Shown piece after piece: positions 8,014-17,004 of a stretch of 64,000 bases of DNA. Numbering within the stretch: position 1 is the stretch's first letter; every line of letters begins with the position of its first letter. The notes under the pieces are model-generated. The model searched no databases, had not been told where the DNA came from, and was given only the letters and a program-made list of their open reading frames with translations. This DNA is from Chloroflexota bacterium (GTDB lineage: Bacteria; Chloroflexota; Dehalococcoidia; Lucifugimonadales; UBA3495): assembly GCA_022573285.1 (NCBI GenBank), contig JACZUF010000009.1:28610-92609 (forward strand), read 5' to 3'. The translations under genes and the position numbers were made by a program.

Positions 8014-10011
8014 ATGGCTGAACTGGGAGCAATAAGTCTCTGGATTGCCCTGGCCCTGGCCGCCTATTCCACCGTTGGCTCGGTGGCCGGTAAGTTGCGC
8101 TTGTCGCCAGCCTTGGTGGAGAGCGCTCAATCGGCCATGTACGCCGCCGGTCTGGCCCTGCTGGTAGCCACCCTAAGCCTGGTCATCGCCTTCATCAGCC
8201 ATGATTTCGAGATTGCCTACGTGGCCGCCCACAGCGATCTGGCGATGCCCAACAGGTTCACCTGGGTGGCATTCTACGCCGGCAACGAGGGTTCGCTACT
8301 GTACATCGGCACCATCCTGTCCATCATGTCGGCCATAGCAATCTGGCGGGCCCCGGAACGGCATAAGGACGCCCTTCCCTACACCACCGCCGTCCTGATG
8401 CTGACCCTGACCTTTTTCCTGGCCGTGACCGCTGTCATGGCAAACCCCTTCGACAAACTGCCCTTCATCCCCGCGGACGGCGAAGGGATAAATCCCCTGC
8501 TCACCCACTTCGGCATGTTCTTTCATCCGCCGGCCCTGATGGCGGGCCTGATCTGCATCACCGTGCCCTTCGCCTTCGCCATCGGATCCCTGCTGGCCGG
8601 CAAGACCGGCGACGAGTGGGTGGACGCCGGGCGGACCTGGGGCATCATCGCCTGGGTGCTGCTGGCCAGCGGCCTGCTGCTGGGGTCATGGTGGGCCTAC
8701 ACCATCCTGGGCTGGGGCGGGTTCTGGTTCTGGGACCCGGTGGAGAACGCCGCCTTCATGCCCTTTCTTGGCCTGACGGCTTTCATCCACTCCATCATGG
8801 TCCAGAAACGCCGGGGCATGTTCCGCATGTGGAACATCGTCCTCATCAACGTGGCCTTCGGGCTCGCGCTCTACGGCATGTTCATGAACCGGGGCGGCTC
8901 GGTTCCCTCGGTCCATTCCTTCGGGGCTTCCAGTTTGGGTTGGATCTTCCTGCTGTTCCTGGCGGTGGGAGTGGTGGTTCCATTCGCCATCTTCATCTGG
9001 CGCTACCCGCTGCTGAAAAGCGCCCGGAACCTGGACTCCATGCTCTCCCGGGAGGCAGCCTTCCTGGTCAATAATCTGCTGCTATTGGCCATTGCCTTCG
9101 TCACTCTTTGGGGCACCGTCTATCCCCTGGTCTCCCGGTTGACCAGCAACGAAGAGATCACGGTGGCCCGGCCCTTCTACGACCAGTTGAACGGGCCCTT
9201 GATGCTGGCCTTGATATTCCTGATGGGCGTGGGCCCGCTGATCCCGTGGCGCAAGGCCAGCCTGGCCAGTCTGAGGAGGTCGCTGCTGCCGCCCGCCATC
9301 GGTGGGCTGGCTACCGTGGCGGTCCTGGCGACCTTGGGCTTGCACAAAGACTATGCCCTGATCGCCTTCGGGCTGGCGGCCTTCGTGACCACCGGCATCC
9401 TGATGGAATGGTACCGGGGTACGCGTTCCCGCCACCGCGGCACCGGAGAGAATTACGCCACCGCCTTCATGCACCTCATCTGGGCCAACCGCCCCCGTTA
9501 CGGCGGCTACATCGTGCACCTGTCGGTGGTCATGGTGACCCTGGGCATAGTGGGGACGTCATTCTTCAGCACCCAAAAAGACGTGGTCTTAAGCCCCGGA
9601 GAGAGCGTTACCATCGAAGACTACGAACTGGTCTTCCTGGGTAGCGTCGAGATTCCCAAGAGCAACCGGACCGAGTTCATCTCCACGGTGCAGGTATTCC
9701 GTGACGGAAAACTCCTGGAGACCCTCCGAACCACCCGGGCCTTCTACCCCAGCTTCAACATGGCCTCCACCAGAGCGGCCATCCGCTCCACTCCCGTTGA
9801 GGATTTGTTCATCGTCCCCAGTGAGAACCTGTCCGATGGAAGAGTTGGGTTCCGCATCCTGGTCAACCCGCTGATCTGGTGGATGTGGGTGGCCGGCCCA
9901 GTGATGTTGGTGGGCACGGTGATAGCATTGTGGCCGCAGCCGGTCCGCTCGCCGGCCCGGGTCCCAGGCCCAGCCCGGTTCGCCACCGGGCCCCGGCCCA
10001 CGGCCGCCTAG
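8014..10011 (+). CDS. ccmF: Haem lyase CcmF
   Basis: 665 residues, about 15 transmembrane segments. The tryptophan-rich WWD signature of haem handling proteins is at about residues 226-243 (WWAYTILGWGGFWFWDPV), with further conserved histidines. The protein ends with a soluble loop and a last helix as in CcmF. It attaches haem to apocytochrome c on the outer side of the membrane together with CcmH. The start abuts the ccmH stop, so the pair is one transcriptional unit. The ccmABCE genes are not in the window. Confidence 0.93.
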   Translation: MAELGAISLWIALALAAYSTVGSVAGKLRLSPALVESAQSAMYAAGLALLVATLSLVIAFISHDFEIAYVAAHSDLAMPNRFTWVAFYAGNEGSLLYIGTILSIMSAIAIWRAPERHKDALPYTTAVLMLTLTFFLAVTAVMANPFDKLPFIPADGEGINPLLTHFGMFFHPPALMAGLICITVPFAFAIGSLLAGKTGDEWVDAGRTWGIIAWVLLASGLLLGSWWAYTILGWGGFWFWDPVENAAFMPFLGLTAFIHSIMVQKRRGMFRMWNIVLINVAFGLALYGMFMNRGGSVPSVHSFGASSLGWIFLLFLAVGVVVPFAIFIWRYPLLKSARNLDSMLSREAAFLVNNLLLLAIAFVTLWGTVYPLVSRLTSNEEITVARPFYDQLNGPLMLALIFLMGVGPLIPWRKASLASLRRSLLPPAIGGLATVAVLATLGLHKDYALIAFGLAAFVTTGILMEWYRGTRSRHRGTGENYATAFMHLIWANRPRYGGYIVHLSVVMVTLGIVGTSFFSTQKDVVLSPGESVTIEDYELVFLGSVEIPKSNRTEFISTVQVFRDGKLLETLRTTRAFYPSFNMASTRAAIRSTPVEDLFIVPSENLSDGRVGFRILVNPLIWWMWVAGPVMLVGTVIALWPQPVRSPARVPGPARFATGPRPTAA

Positions 10012-10042
10012 TCCGTTTGTCTCCCCTGGTAAACTGAGTCTC

Positions 10043-10495
10043 ATGGACGCGGAAACCGCCATATCCATTTTCATCGGCGCGATATTGGCGGTCTTCAGCG
10101 TCGCCCTAGTGGGCTACGCATTTGTGCGTGGACACCAACCGGGACCGGACGCCGGCGCCGGTCTCCCGCCGGAGAGCGACGACCCGGCCCTCGGCGATAT
10201 ATTCGACGCCATACGCACCCTGGAGCTGGAGTACCAACTGGGACGGATGCCTCAAGAAGAGTTCCAAGCGCAGTTCCAGGCCTATCGGGTTCAGGCGGCC
10301 ACCGTGCTCCGAGGCCAACTTGAAGCCGGTCTCGGAGACCCGGCCTGGGTCCTGGAACAAGAAATACTCCTAGCCCGGGACGCTCAGGAAATCGCCAGCG
10401 GTAGGACCATGGCCTGCCCCGACTGCAGCGCGGCCGTCCCGGAAGGCACGCGCGCCTGTCCCAACTGCGGGGCCGAAATGGTGCCCCAGCCGTGA
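10043..10495 (+). CDS. Membrane-anchored zinc-ribbon protein of the ccm cluster
   Basis: 150 residues. An N-terminal transmembrane helix (about 6-29) is followed by a helical region that begins like CcmI (ELEYQLGRMPQEEFQ) and a C-terminal zinc ribbon, CPDC-x10-CPNC. The stop overlaps the next gene in ATGA. The CcmI-like part suggests an apocytochrome-handling role, but there is no characterised relative that I recognise. Position between ccmF and the thioredoxin gene supports a job in cytochrome c assembly. Confidence 0.7.
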   Translation: MDAETAISIFIGAILAVFSVALVGYAFVRGHQPGPDAGAGLPPESDDPALGDIFDAIRTLELEYQLGRMPQEEFQAQFQAYRVQAATVLRGQLEAGLGDPAWVLEQEILLARDAQEIASGRTMACPDCSAAVPEGTRACPNCGAEMVPQP

Positions 10496-11724
10496 CCGGT
10501 AAGCTGACCTTATTGGCGGCGGTGGCCGTTGCGCTATACCTATTTCCCATCGGAGGATCATCCCTGCTGGCGCAGGAGACCACCGATGTCCACGGTCAGG
10601 TCGTAAACGGCACGGAAGGCGCAGACCTCCCGGACGGCCTCAGCGTGTTGATGCTGATCACCGGCCCGGACGGCAGGCTGGCCGGGACCGGACAGGCGAA
10701 GCCCGACGCCCAGGGCCGGTTCGTATTTGAAAACGTGGAGATTATCGGCGGAGGCTCCTACACCATCAGCGTGGACCACCTGGGTGTTTTCTACGGGACC
10801 TCGCTGGCCGCCGACGGTCTGGCGGACGGACTCCTGCTGACTATCTTCGAGACCACCAAAGACGCCTCCATCATCCAGGTCGAGCGGCAGGTGATGGTGA
10901 TTGCCGCCGTGGACAAGAACGACCGATTGGTCAGCGCCATCGAATTCGTCCGCCTAATCAATCCCACCGACCGGACCCTGCTGCCCGACGTGACCAATGT
11001 TGCCCCGATCAGCTTCCTCCGCTTCGCCCTGCCGCCCGGAGCATCGGAGCTGACCGTCCAATCGGACCTGCCCGGAGGAGATGTGGTATCCATCGGCACC
11101 GGGTTCGCCCTCACCTCTCCTATCATCCCCGGCGCCCACAGCATAGATTTCTCCTATACCTTCCCATACGATGACGATACCCTCTCCTACCGGCAGAGCC
11201 TGGTCCAAGGGGCGGGTATATTCCAAGTGCTGGTGCCGGAGACCATGCCCAACATGGCGGTGCCTGGGCTAAACAGCATCGACCCGGTGAATATCCAAGG
11301 GACCTCTTACCGGACCTACGAAGGGAGAGACTTCCCTCCGGGCCAGGGACTCCAATTGGAGATCACCGGCCTGCCGATGCCCGGGGTCTGGGCACGGTTC
11401 TACAACACGGTCACCGGCGGCGGCTTCTGGCAGATCACCATCCCCAGCGCCCTCGGCGCCACCCTGGCTGCCATGTTGCTGTGGGGCTTGGTACGGGGCT
11501 ACCGTCCGTTTCCCACGGCTGGTGACCAGTTGACTGCCTCCAGGACCGTGAACCCGGCTGAGAGGGCCACGGTAGTACGGGCGGTGGCGGCTTTGGACCA
11601 GCGATACCAGGAAGGCGGACTCTCGGAAGCGGATTACCGGGCCCAAAGGCAGGAACTGCTGGCGCGGGTCTTGGACCCATCTGCAGGCCAAGAGCAAAAA
11701 CCCAACGGGGAGCGGCCGGAATGA
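10492..11724 (+). CDS. Secreted, membrane-anchored protein with carboxypeptidase-regulatory-like domain
   Basis: 410 residues. Signal peptide (about 1-26, cut after LAQ), a beta-sandwich domain with carboxypeptidase regulatory-like features (VHGQVVNGT to about 100), a middle beta-rich domain, one transmembrane helix near residues 320-340 and a cytoplasmic tail ending in a CcmI/SHOCT-like segment (LDQRYQEGGLSEADYRAQ). It overlaps both neighbours by 4 bp (ATGA), so it is translated together with the zinc-ribbon protein and the thioredoxin. The function is unknown; location implies cytochrome c biogenesis. Confidence 0.7.
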   Translation: MTGKLTLLAAVAVALYLFPIGGSSLLAQETTDVHGQVVNGTEGADLPDGLSVLMLITGPDGRLAGTGQAKPDAQGRFVFENVEIIGGGSYTISVDHLGVFYGTSLAADGLADGLLLTIFETTKDASIIQVERQVMVIAAVDKNDRLVSAIEFVRLINPTDRTLLPDVTNVAPISFLRFALPPGASELTVQSDLPGGDVVSIGTGFALTSPIIPGAHSIDFSYTFPYDDDTLSYRQSLVQGAGIFQVLVPETMPNMAVPGLNSIDPVNIQGTSYRTYEGRDFPPGQGLQLEITGLPMPGVWARFYNTVTGGGFWQITIPSALGATLAAMLLWGLVRGYRPFPTAGDQLTASRTVNPAERATVVRAVAALDQRYQEGGLSEADYRAQRQELLARVLDPSAGQEQKPNGERPE

Positions 11725-12278
11725 GCAAGCGAGGTTGGATAATCTTGGGAGGGGGCGTACCAATATTAGCATTGATCGCCCTTTTGGCTTGGGCGTCCAT
11801 TCGCTCCGGCGGAAACCCCGGCGGACTGGTGGTGAACTCCAATCTTGTCGAGGCTGAGGTAGACGCCGGCGCGGCCAGGGACTTCGAACTGGAATTGATC
11901 GGCGGCGGCTTCCTGAAACTCTCTGACCTCCGGGGCAAGGTTGTGATGGTGGACTTCTGGGCCTCGTGGTGCCCGCCTTGCCGGGTGGAAGCTCCGGCCC
12001 TGGTCAAGGTGTACCGAGAGTTCCAGGGGCAGCCCGTGGAGTTTGTCGGGGTGGCCCTCTGGGACAACGTCGGCGACGCCGAGGTCTATCTTCGACAGGA
12101 AGGGGTGACCTACCCCAACGGGTTCGATGCCAACGGCGTCATCGCCATCGACTACGGCGTCCGGGGCATCCCCGAGAAGTATTTCATCGACCGTGACGGA
12201 ACGCTCGTCAAGAAACTGTCGGGCCCGTTGACCGAAGCGGTCCTACGAGACACCATTAACGAACTGCTGGGAAGATAG
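11721..12278 (+). CDS. Thiol:disulfide interchange protein, CcmG/TlpA family
   Basis: 185 residues: an N-terminal anchor helix (about 6-28) and a periplasmic thioredoxin fold with the active site W83-CPPC-R88. The preceding FELELIGGGFLKLSDLRGKVVMVDFWASW stretch and the later PEKYFIDRDG cis-proline region are typical of TlpA/ResA/CcmG. It supplies electrons that keep apocytochrome cysteines reduced, working with CcmH. It is the last gene of the ccm block and overlaps the previous gene by 4 bp. Confidence 0.88.
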   Translation: MSKRGWIILGGGVPILALIALLAWASIRSGGNPGGLVVNSNLVEAEVDAGAARDFELELIGGGFLKLSDLRGKVVMVDFWASWCPPCRVEAPALVKVYREFQGQPVEFVGVALWDNVGDAEVYLRQEGVTYPNGFDANGVIAIDYGVRGIPEKYFIDRDGTLVKKLSGPLTEAVLRDTINELLGR

Positions 12279-12317
12279 GGCCACTCAGACCAAAGGGGTT
12301 GGCCAAAGGGGTTGCCG

Positions 12318-13319
12318 ATGAGTACGCCACAGGTAGCGGTTGCCATGGACTGGGGAGGGACTTGGACCCGGACCGCGGTCATTGACCGGCAGGGCGATAT
12401 CCTCTGGCAATCGCGGGCGCCGAACCCCCAGGGCGGCAGCAAAGAAGAGTATCTGACCAACGCAGAAAGGCTGCTGGCCACCGCAATCGAGCAGGCCGGT
12501 GGCCCCGTGGCGGGCATCGGCGCCGCCCTGGCCGGTCCGGTGGAACCCACCACCGGCACTTTCTATCAGCCGCCGAATCTGATGGTGCTCGATGGGGTAT
12601 CGTTCAAAGCTCTCTGGGAAAAGGCTTTCGACGTGCCCGTCTTCGTCGGCAACGACGCCAACCTGGCCGCCTTTGGCGAGTATTATTTCGGGGCCGGAAA
12701 GGAGTCCGCGGACAACGGCCGCCCCGTAAAGACACTCTTCTACGTCACCGTTAGCACCGGGGTGGGCGGAGGGGTGGTGGACCGGGGCTCGGTGTTCTTG
12801 GGCGCCAACGGCCTCACTGCGGAGATCGGCCATACCCTCGTCGATACCACCGACGCCGCCCTGGTCTGCCAGTGCGGTTCCCGGGGATGTCTTGAAGCGA
12901 TGGCGTCAGGCACGGGTATCGGTCGCATCGCCAGGGCAAAATTGGCTTCGGGCGGGTTCTCAGACTCTGCCTTGGCCTCTCTGGGCGCAGACCAGGTGGA
13001 CTCAGAAGCGGTATTCGCCGCCGCAGAGCAGCATGACCCACTGGCCGTCTCGATATTGGACGGCGTTGTGTCCGCCCTGGCCATCGGCCTGACCAATGTG
13101 GTCCACCTGTTCAACCCCGACATGGTAGTGTTGGGCGGCGGGGTGACCGATGGGCTGGTGAAGCTGGACCTTCTGTCCCAGATCCACCGGCAGATCTTGG
13201 ACCGCGCCATGAGCGAGCTGCACAAAGACTTCCAGCTCACCTCATCGCGGCTGGGCGACTCGGTGGGCCTCACCGGAGCGGCCGCCCTGGTCTGGGACCA
13301 GTTGGGGGCGGGGGGTTAG
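12318..13319 (+). CDS. ROK-family sugar kinase (glucokinase-like)
   Basis: 333 residues from the ATG at 12318, which has AAAGGGG six bases upstream; an in-frame TTG at 12312 is less likely. The N-terminal phosphate-binding motif is AMDWGGTWTRTAV, the sugar-binding region contains FVGNDANLAAFGE, and the ROK zinc motif is present as CQCGSRGCLE with the upstream EIGH histidine. ROK kinases phosphorylate glucose, N-acetylmannosamine or related sugars with ATP; the substrate cannot be told. There is no helix-turn-helix, so it is an enzyme and not a ROK repressor. Confidence 0.87.
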   Translation: MSTPQVAVAMDWGGTWTRTAVIDRQGDILWQSRAPNPQGGSKEEYLTNAERLLATAIEQAGGPVAGIGAALAGPVEPTTGTFYQPPNLMVLDGVSFKALWEKAFDVPVFVGNDANLAAFGEYYFGAGKESADNGRPVKTLFYVTVSTGVGGGVVDRGSVFLGANGLTAEIGHTLVDTTDAALVCQCGSRGCLEAMASGTGIGRIARAKLASGGFSDSALASLGADQVDSEAVFAAAEQHDPLAVSILDGVVSALAIGLTNVVHLFNPDMVVLGGGVTDGLVKLDLLSQIHRQILDRAMSELHKDFQLTSSRLGDSVGLTGAAALVWDQLGAGG

Positions 13320-13415
13320 GTTCTTTTCCACAGGGCAGCTGCAGGGCCCTTGCTTGGCGACCACGGATCGAAACGTAGCACGGGCCCTGAGACTCGGTCA
13401 TACACCAGCCGCCAG

Positions 13416-14522
13416 TTAGGAGTCCAAAGACACCCTCCACTTGGCATCCAGTAGCTCTATTAGCTTATTGACGTTGCGAACCGGCCACACATGATCTGCG
13501 TCCCAGAACGTATCTAACACTATTCGCTGGATATCCTCTTCCACCCTCGACCAATCGATGCTGCTGTGGGGCACGTACAGGGTTCCGAGGGTAACATCCC
13601 GGCCACCAGACCGTTCGATCGCTTTGGCGACGAAGTGCCCACAAGCTTCAATTGGATGCCATCGGCATACATTGATTGCGTGCCTATGCTCCTTACTGTC
13701 GGGATCGTCGGGACTCCATTTCCCGCTTTCGAAGAGAGATTGTGCGAACATGTCGCTGATCCTCAAGACGTTTTCAAGTTCTTCCTCCCTCAGGTCGGTC
13801 TCGTCAGCTTGGATGGCGGTTAGCTTAGCCAGTCGGGTGACAAAGCTGCCAAACGTTCGGTAGGTTAACGGCTTTTCCTTGGACTGCTTATCCGCAATGT
13901 ATTTCCTGATCCTGGCAGACCCCATGTTTTGGACGCCTTCTAGCAAAACGCCCAACAAGAATGAACTTTGGTCTTTCTTGGTGACATGGCCCATCCTCTC
14001 GAGGACTGCCATCTCCGTGGGCTCCTCGCCCGGTTTCTCACGCCTTAGGAGATCGGAGAATTCATACATCAACGCGTTCCGCTTCCGGGCAGCATCAGCA
14101 GCACTCAGGGCTTTGGAGCGATCCTCGGCGTTTGCTTCCAGGCCACACAGGATGGCCAACTCCTTCTCCATGTCTAGGTAGACGATCGCCGGCAGCTTAT
14201 CAGCCTTGAGGAAGTCGCGCATCGCATGCCAACGGTGCTGGCCTTCAGTTATCAAAAACTTTTGGCTGTCCGAATCCCACCGAGCGAGAACCGGTTGCAT
14301 CAACACTTTTCGCTCGATGCTCTGGGCGATGCGCTGAGCCTGGGATTCGTTGTACTCTCGGGGCTGGGCCTCCTTGTCAAGGTCGACCATGTGAATCGGG
14401 AGTGAGTGTAGGAAATAAAAATGTTTTCCCATTTGGAACACGGGCAAGGTAACGCCGTCGATGGTCACATTTTCCAGGTCGTCCCTCACCAGGGCTTTGG
14501 TCTGTTGACTCGTGTCTGCCAT
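13416..14522 (-). CDS. ParB/Srx-type (ParB N-terminal-like) DNA-associated protein
   Basis: 368 residues. The N-terminal half resembles the ParB/sulfiredoxin nuclease-like fold: QPREYNESQAQRIAQSI, then the diagnostic ITEGQHRWHAM (residues 91-101), where ParB-like enzymes have E/DGxHR. The C-terminal half is helical and unrecognised. It is divergent from a DNA methyltransferase, with a 194-bp shared regulatory region dense in GATC sites. ParB-like domains often accompany or are fused to methyltransferases in phages and islands. Nuclease, NTP-binding or regulatory activity cannot be chosen from sequence. The start ATG overlaps one of the ATGATCGTA repeats. Confidence 0.7.
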   Translation of the reverse strand: MADTSQQTKALVRDDLENVTIDGVTLPVFQMGKHFYFLHSLPIHMVDLDKEAQPREYNESQAQRIAQSIERKVLMQPVLARWDSDSQKFLITEGQHRWHAMRDFLKADKLPAIVYLDMEKELAILCGLEANAEDRSKALSAADAARKRNALMYEFSDLLRREKPGEEPTEMAVLERMGHVTKKDQSSFLLGVLLEGVQNMGSARIRKYIADKQSKEKPLTYRTFGSFVTRLAKLTAIQADETDLREEELENVLRISDMFAQSLFESGKWSPDDPDSKEHRHAINVCRWHPIEACGHFVAKAIERSGGRDVTLGTLYVPHSSIDWSRVEEDIQRIVLDTFWDADHVWPVRNVNKLIELLDAKWRVSLDS

Positions 14523-14591
14523 GATCGTACACCTCCGTATCGATCTTAACGAATGATCGTACTATTTTTCTACGATCATGAACAATGATCG
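14521..14591. promoter_or_regulatory. Operator-like repeats with five GATC sites
   Basis: ATGATCGTA occurs at 14521-14529 and 14553-14561, its exact inverse TACGATCAT at 14571-14579, and a partial copy ATGATCG at 14585-14591. The second and third copies make a perfect 9-bp inverted repeat with a 9-base spacer. Five GATC sites lie in 69 bp and two more follow at 14680 and 14698. This looks like a protein-binding and/or methylation-controlled operator for the divergent pair of genes. Confidence 0.55.
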
Positions 14592-14659
14592 CCTATATAT
14601 CCCCGGTTGTCAAGTCCCCATGAATCAGCAATATTGTTGCACCTTCGTTCGCAATACGC

Positions 14660-14689
14660 TTGACAATACCTGGTTTTCGGATCTATTCT
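14660..14689 (+). promoter_or_regulatory. Sigma-70-type promoter of the methyltransferase gene
   Basis: TTGACA (14660-14665), an 18-bp spacer and TATTCT (14684-14689) lie 27 bp before the methyltransferase ATG. A GATC overlaps the end of the spacer (14680-14683), so methylation could affect the promoter. Confidence 0.55.
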
Positions 14690-14716
14690 GTTTGAGAGAT
14701 CCTATATCGGTTCACC

Positions 14717-15511
14717 ATGACGATGGAATCTTCAATCCACGAAATTTCCTGTCTTGAGTTATTTCCTAAGATCCCCGAGGGCACGGTCACTACCGTGATC
14801 ACGTCGCCTCCTTACAACATTGGGAAATCGTATGAGAGCCGAACCAGCCTCACCGAATATCTGGCATGGCAACAAGAGGTCATCGCTGAATGCTACCGCG
14901 TTCTAAAACGGGACGGTAGCGTCTTCTGGCAAGTCGGTAATTACGTCTCCAAGGGGGAGATTTGGCCTTTGGACATGCTTTTGTACCCAATCTTCAAGGA
15001 ACACGGCTTTAAACTACGAAACCGAATAGTGTGGCACTTCCAGCATGGTCTTCATAGTTCTAGGAGGTTTTCTGGCCGGTACGAGGTTCTATTATGGTTC
15101 ACGAAAAGCGACGACTACTATTTCGATCTAGACGCGGTCCGAGTTCCGCAAATGTGGCCAGGAAAGCGGGCCTATAAAGGGCCTCGCAAAGGGCAACTCA
15201 CCTGCAATGTGCTAGGGAAGAACCCATCCGATGTGTGGGAGATTACCAACGTGAAATACAATCACCCGGAAAAGACGGCGCATCCCTGCCAATTCCCCGA
15301 GGCTCTGGTGAAGAGAGCGCTCCTGGCAACCACTAGGCCCGGCGATCTGGTGCTGGATCCATTCGCCGGTTCGGGCACGACACTAGCTGTAGCAAAGAAG
15401 CTTGGACGGCGGTCGATCGGGGCAGAGATCAACCCCGAGTACGTCGAGATCGCTCGGCGCCGGATAGAGGAAGTAAGTCCAGCTGTCCTCCATGCGCCGA
15501 CCGCAACCTGA
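14717..15511 (+). CDS. Beta-class DNA methyltransferase (orphan)
   Basis: 264 residues. The catalytic motif IV, TSPPYN (residues 29-34), precedes the SAM-binding motif I, DPFAGSGTT (about 214-222), the order of beta-class amino-methyltransferases. An SPPY form is usual for N4-cytosine enzymes, but some N6-adenine enzymes carry it too, so the methylated base is open. No restriction endonuclease is adjacent; the neighbour is the divergent ParB-like gene. It could be an orphan or regulatory methylase, or part of an island. Its codon usage looks less GC-rich than the surrounding genes. Confidence 0.88.
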   Translation: MTMESSIHEISCLELFPKIPEGTVTTVITSPPYNIGKSYESRTSLTEYLAWQQEVIAECYRVLKRDGSVFWQVGNYVSKGEIWPLDMLLYPIFKEHGFKLRNRIVWHFQHGLHSSRRFSGRYEVLLWFTKSDDYYFDLDAVRVPQMWPGKRAYKGPRKGQLTCNVLGKNPSDVWEITNVKYNHPEKTAHPCQFPEALVKRALLATTRPGDLVLDPFAGSGTTLAVAKKLGRRSIGAEINPEYVEIARRRIEEVSPAVLHAPTAT

Positions 15512-15534
15512 GTCCGCGCCTTGGAACCCCCGCA

Positions 15535-15810
15535 TCACTTCCTGGGCGAATAGCCTGGTGAGGTCATGGTCTGTTGGAGACGGGAAAGAGTCGAGCTCAG
15601 CATGAAACACGGACGGGTGTTGCGCCTCTGTTTGCTGCGGACCCGCCGCTTTTTGGCGCGGTCAAGGTTGGTCAGCTCTCGTTTACGCATGCGGAAGTTC
15701 TGATGGGTGATCTCCACCAATTCGTCGGAGGAGATGAAGTCCAGGGCATCCTCCAGGCTGAACCTCACCGTGGAGTTCAGGCGCTTGGCCACGTCGGCGG
15801 AGGACGAGCG
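15535..15810 (-). pseudogene. typA: C-terminal fragment of translational GTPase TypA/BipA
   Basis: The minus strand encodes RLNSTVRFSLEDALDFI, DELVEIT and FRMRKRELTN, which match the extreme C-terminus of TypA/BipA (RFSLEDALxFIxxDELVEVTP-x-RxRKR). The GTPase and all other domains are missing; sequence upstream of about 15810 shows no TypA similarity, and the last 25 or so codons to the stop at 15535 are unrelated. It is a relic of about 60 recognisable codons next to the methyltransferase and probably marks a recombination boundary. Confidence 0.6.
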
Positions 15811-16036
15811 GATTTATTCTCGATTACTATTCATCATCTACTATTGCTCATCCCTTCATGGTGAACTCCGACCGAAGGTCGAGCGCCGATTCTATCGAGC
15901 GTCCTCCCCGATGTATCGGGGTCGTGAAGTGTCGATGAAATCGGATCCGTCGGACCACTATCGCCAAGTCAGCCGAGCCAAAAACTCACAGCCTAGTTGA
16001 AAAGCCCAGTCACCCCAGAAAACCCGGTTGAGCCGC

Positions 16037-16807
16037 TTAGACGATGTAGCGGCCACCCATGACGTTCAACCGGTCGCCGGTTATATAGCTGGACTCGTCG
16101 GAAGCGAAGAACAAGCAGGCGTTGGCGATGTCTTGGACCGTTGCCTGGCGGCCCATGGGCAAGGATTTCAGGTGCTGTTCGGACCCTCGGTTGTCACCGG
16201 CCTGGAACTCGGGGTACCACTCTGGGTTGCCGCGGGTGGTGTCGGTGGAGCCGGGGTTCACCATGTTGGCGCGGACGTTGTAGGGCGCCATCTCCGCCGC
16301 CACGGCCCGAATCAGGCCCAGCAAGCCGGTCTTCGCCGTGGTTACGACGCTGGTTTCGGGGCGTCCAGTGATGGCCGACTGCCCACCCATGGCGATGATG
16401 CTGCCGCTCTTGCGCTCCATCATCCCCGGCAGCACCGCCTTGAACAGGTAGAACGCCGAGTGAAGGTTCACTCCCAGAGTGGTATGCCATTCCTCGTCGG
16501 AGACTTCCAATATGGGCTTGTGAGGGCGGATGGCCACGTTGCTGACCAGGATATCGATCTTGCCCAGCGCCTTTATGCCGTCCTCCACCATCTTATTAAC
16601 ACTGGCGGCGTCGGAGACGTCGGCGATCACCGTGTGAGTTTTGACGCCCAGCTCCCGGCACTTGCCGGCCACTTCCTCCAATTCGGCCTGGCTGCTGCGG
16701 GTGTTGAGGACCAAGTCCGCCCCCTCACGGGCAAAAGTAAGGGCGACCTCCCTCCCGATGTTCCGGCTGGCGCCGGTGATGAGGGCCGTCTTTCCTTCCA
16801 GTCGCAT
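16037..16807 (-). CDS. Short-chain dehydrogenase/reductase, catalytic tyrosine absent
   Basis: 256 residues with a classical SDR fold: nucleotide motif TGASRNIG (11-18), DV at 63-64, SNVA at about 89-92 in place of NNAG, and Ser144. The active-site YxxxK should have Tyr at position 155, but the sequence is V155-TTA-K159. The nucleotide sequence (GTC GTA ACC ACG GCG AAG) confirms this. Without the tyrosine, normal hydride-transfer chemistry is doubtful; the protein may use another residue or have a non-redox role. Substrate unknown. Confidence 0.85.
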   Translation of the reverse strand: MRLEGKTALITGASRNIGREVALTFAREGADLVLNTRSSQAELEEVAGKCRELGVKTHTVIADVSDAASVNKMVEDGIKALGKIDILVSNVAIRPHKPILEVSDEEWHTTLGVNLHSAFYLFKAVLPGMMERKSGSIIAMGGQSAITGRPETSVVTTAKTGLLGLIRAVAAEMAPYNVRANMVNPGSTDTTRGNPEWYPEFQAGDNRGSEQHLKSLPMGRQATVQDIANACLFFASDESSYITGDRLNVMGGRYIV

Positions 16808-16889
16808 GTCATACCACCTTGTTGTGTTTCATTTTCCGGGGCTTCCCTTTGATTTCAAGGGGCCGCCTAGCGGCCTAGATTTTACCACC

Positions 16890-16917
16890 TTGACCGGGCT
16901 GGAGCGCGGTGTAAAAT
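16890..16917 (+). promoter_or_regulatory. Probable promoter of the FAH-family gene
   Basis: TTGACC (16890-16895), 16-bp spacer and TAAAAT (16912-16917) in the 197-bp gap between the SDR and FAH genes. The leader to the ATG would be about 80 bases and contains one CCGGCTCAGCCGG palindrome. Confidence 0.4.
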
Positions 16918-17004
16918 TGGCCTGGACAATCGGCGGCCGCCGCCGGCTCAGCCGGGTTTTCTCGGCTACCGCGGCGCATTCGGCCGAACATGAGGTGAAA
17001 CAGC

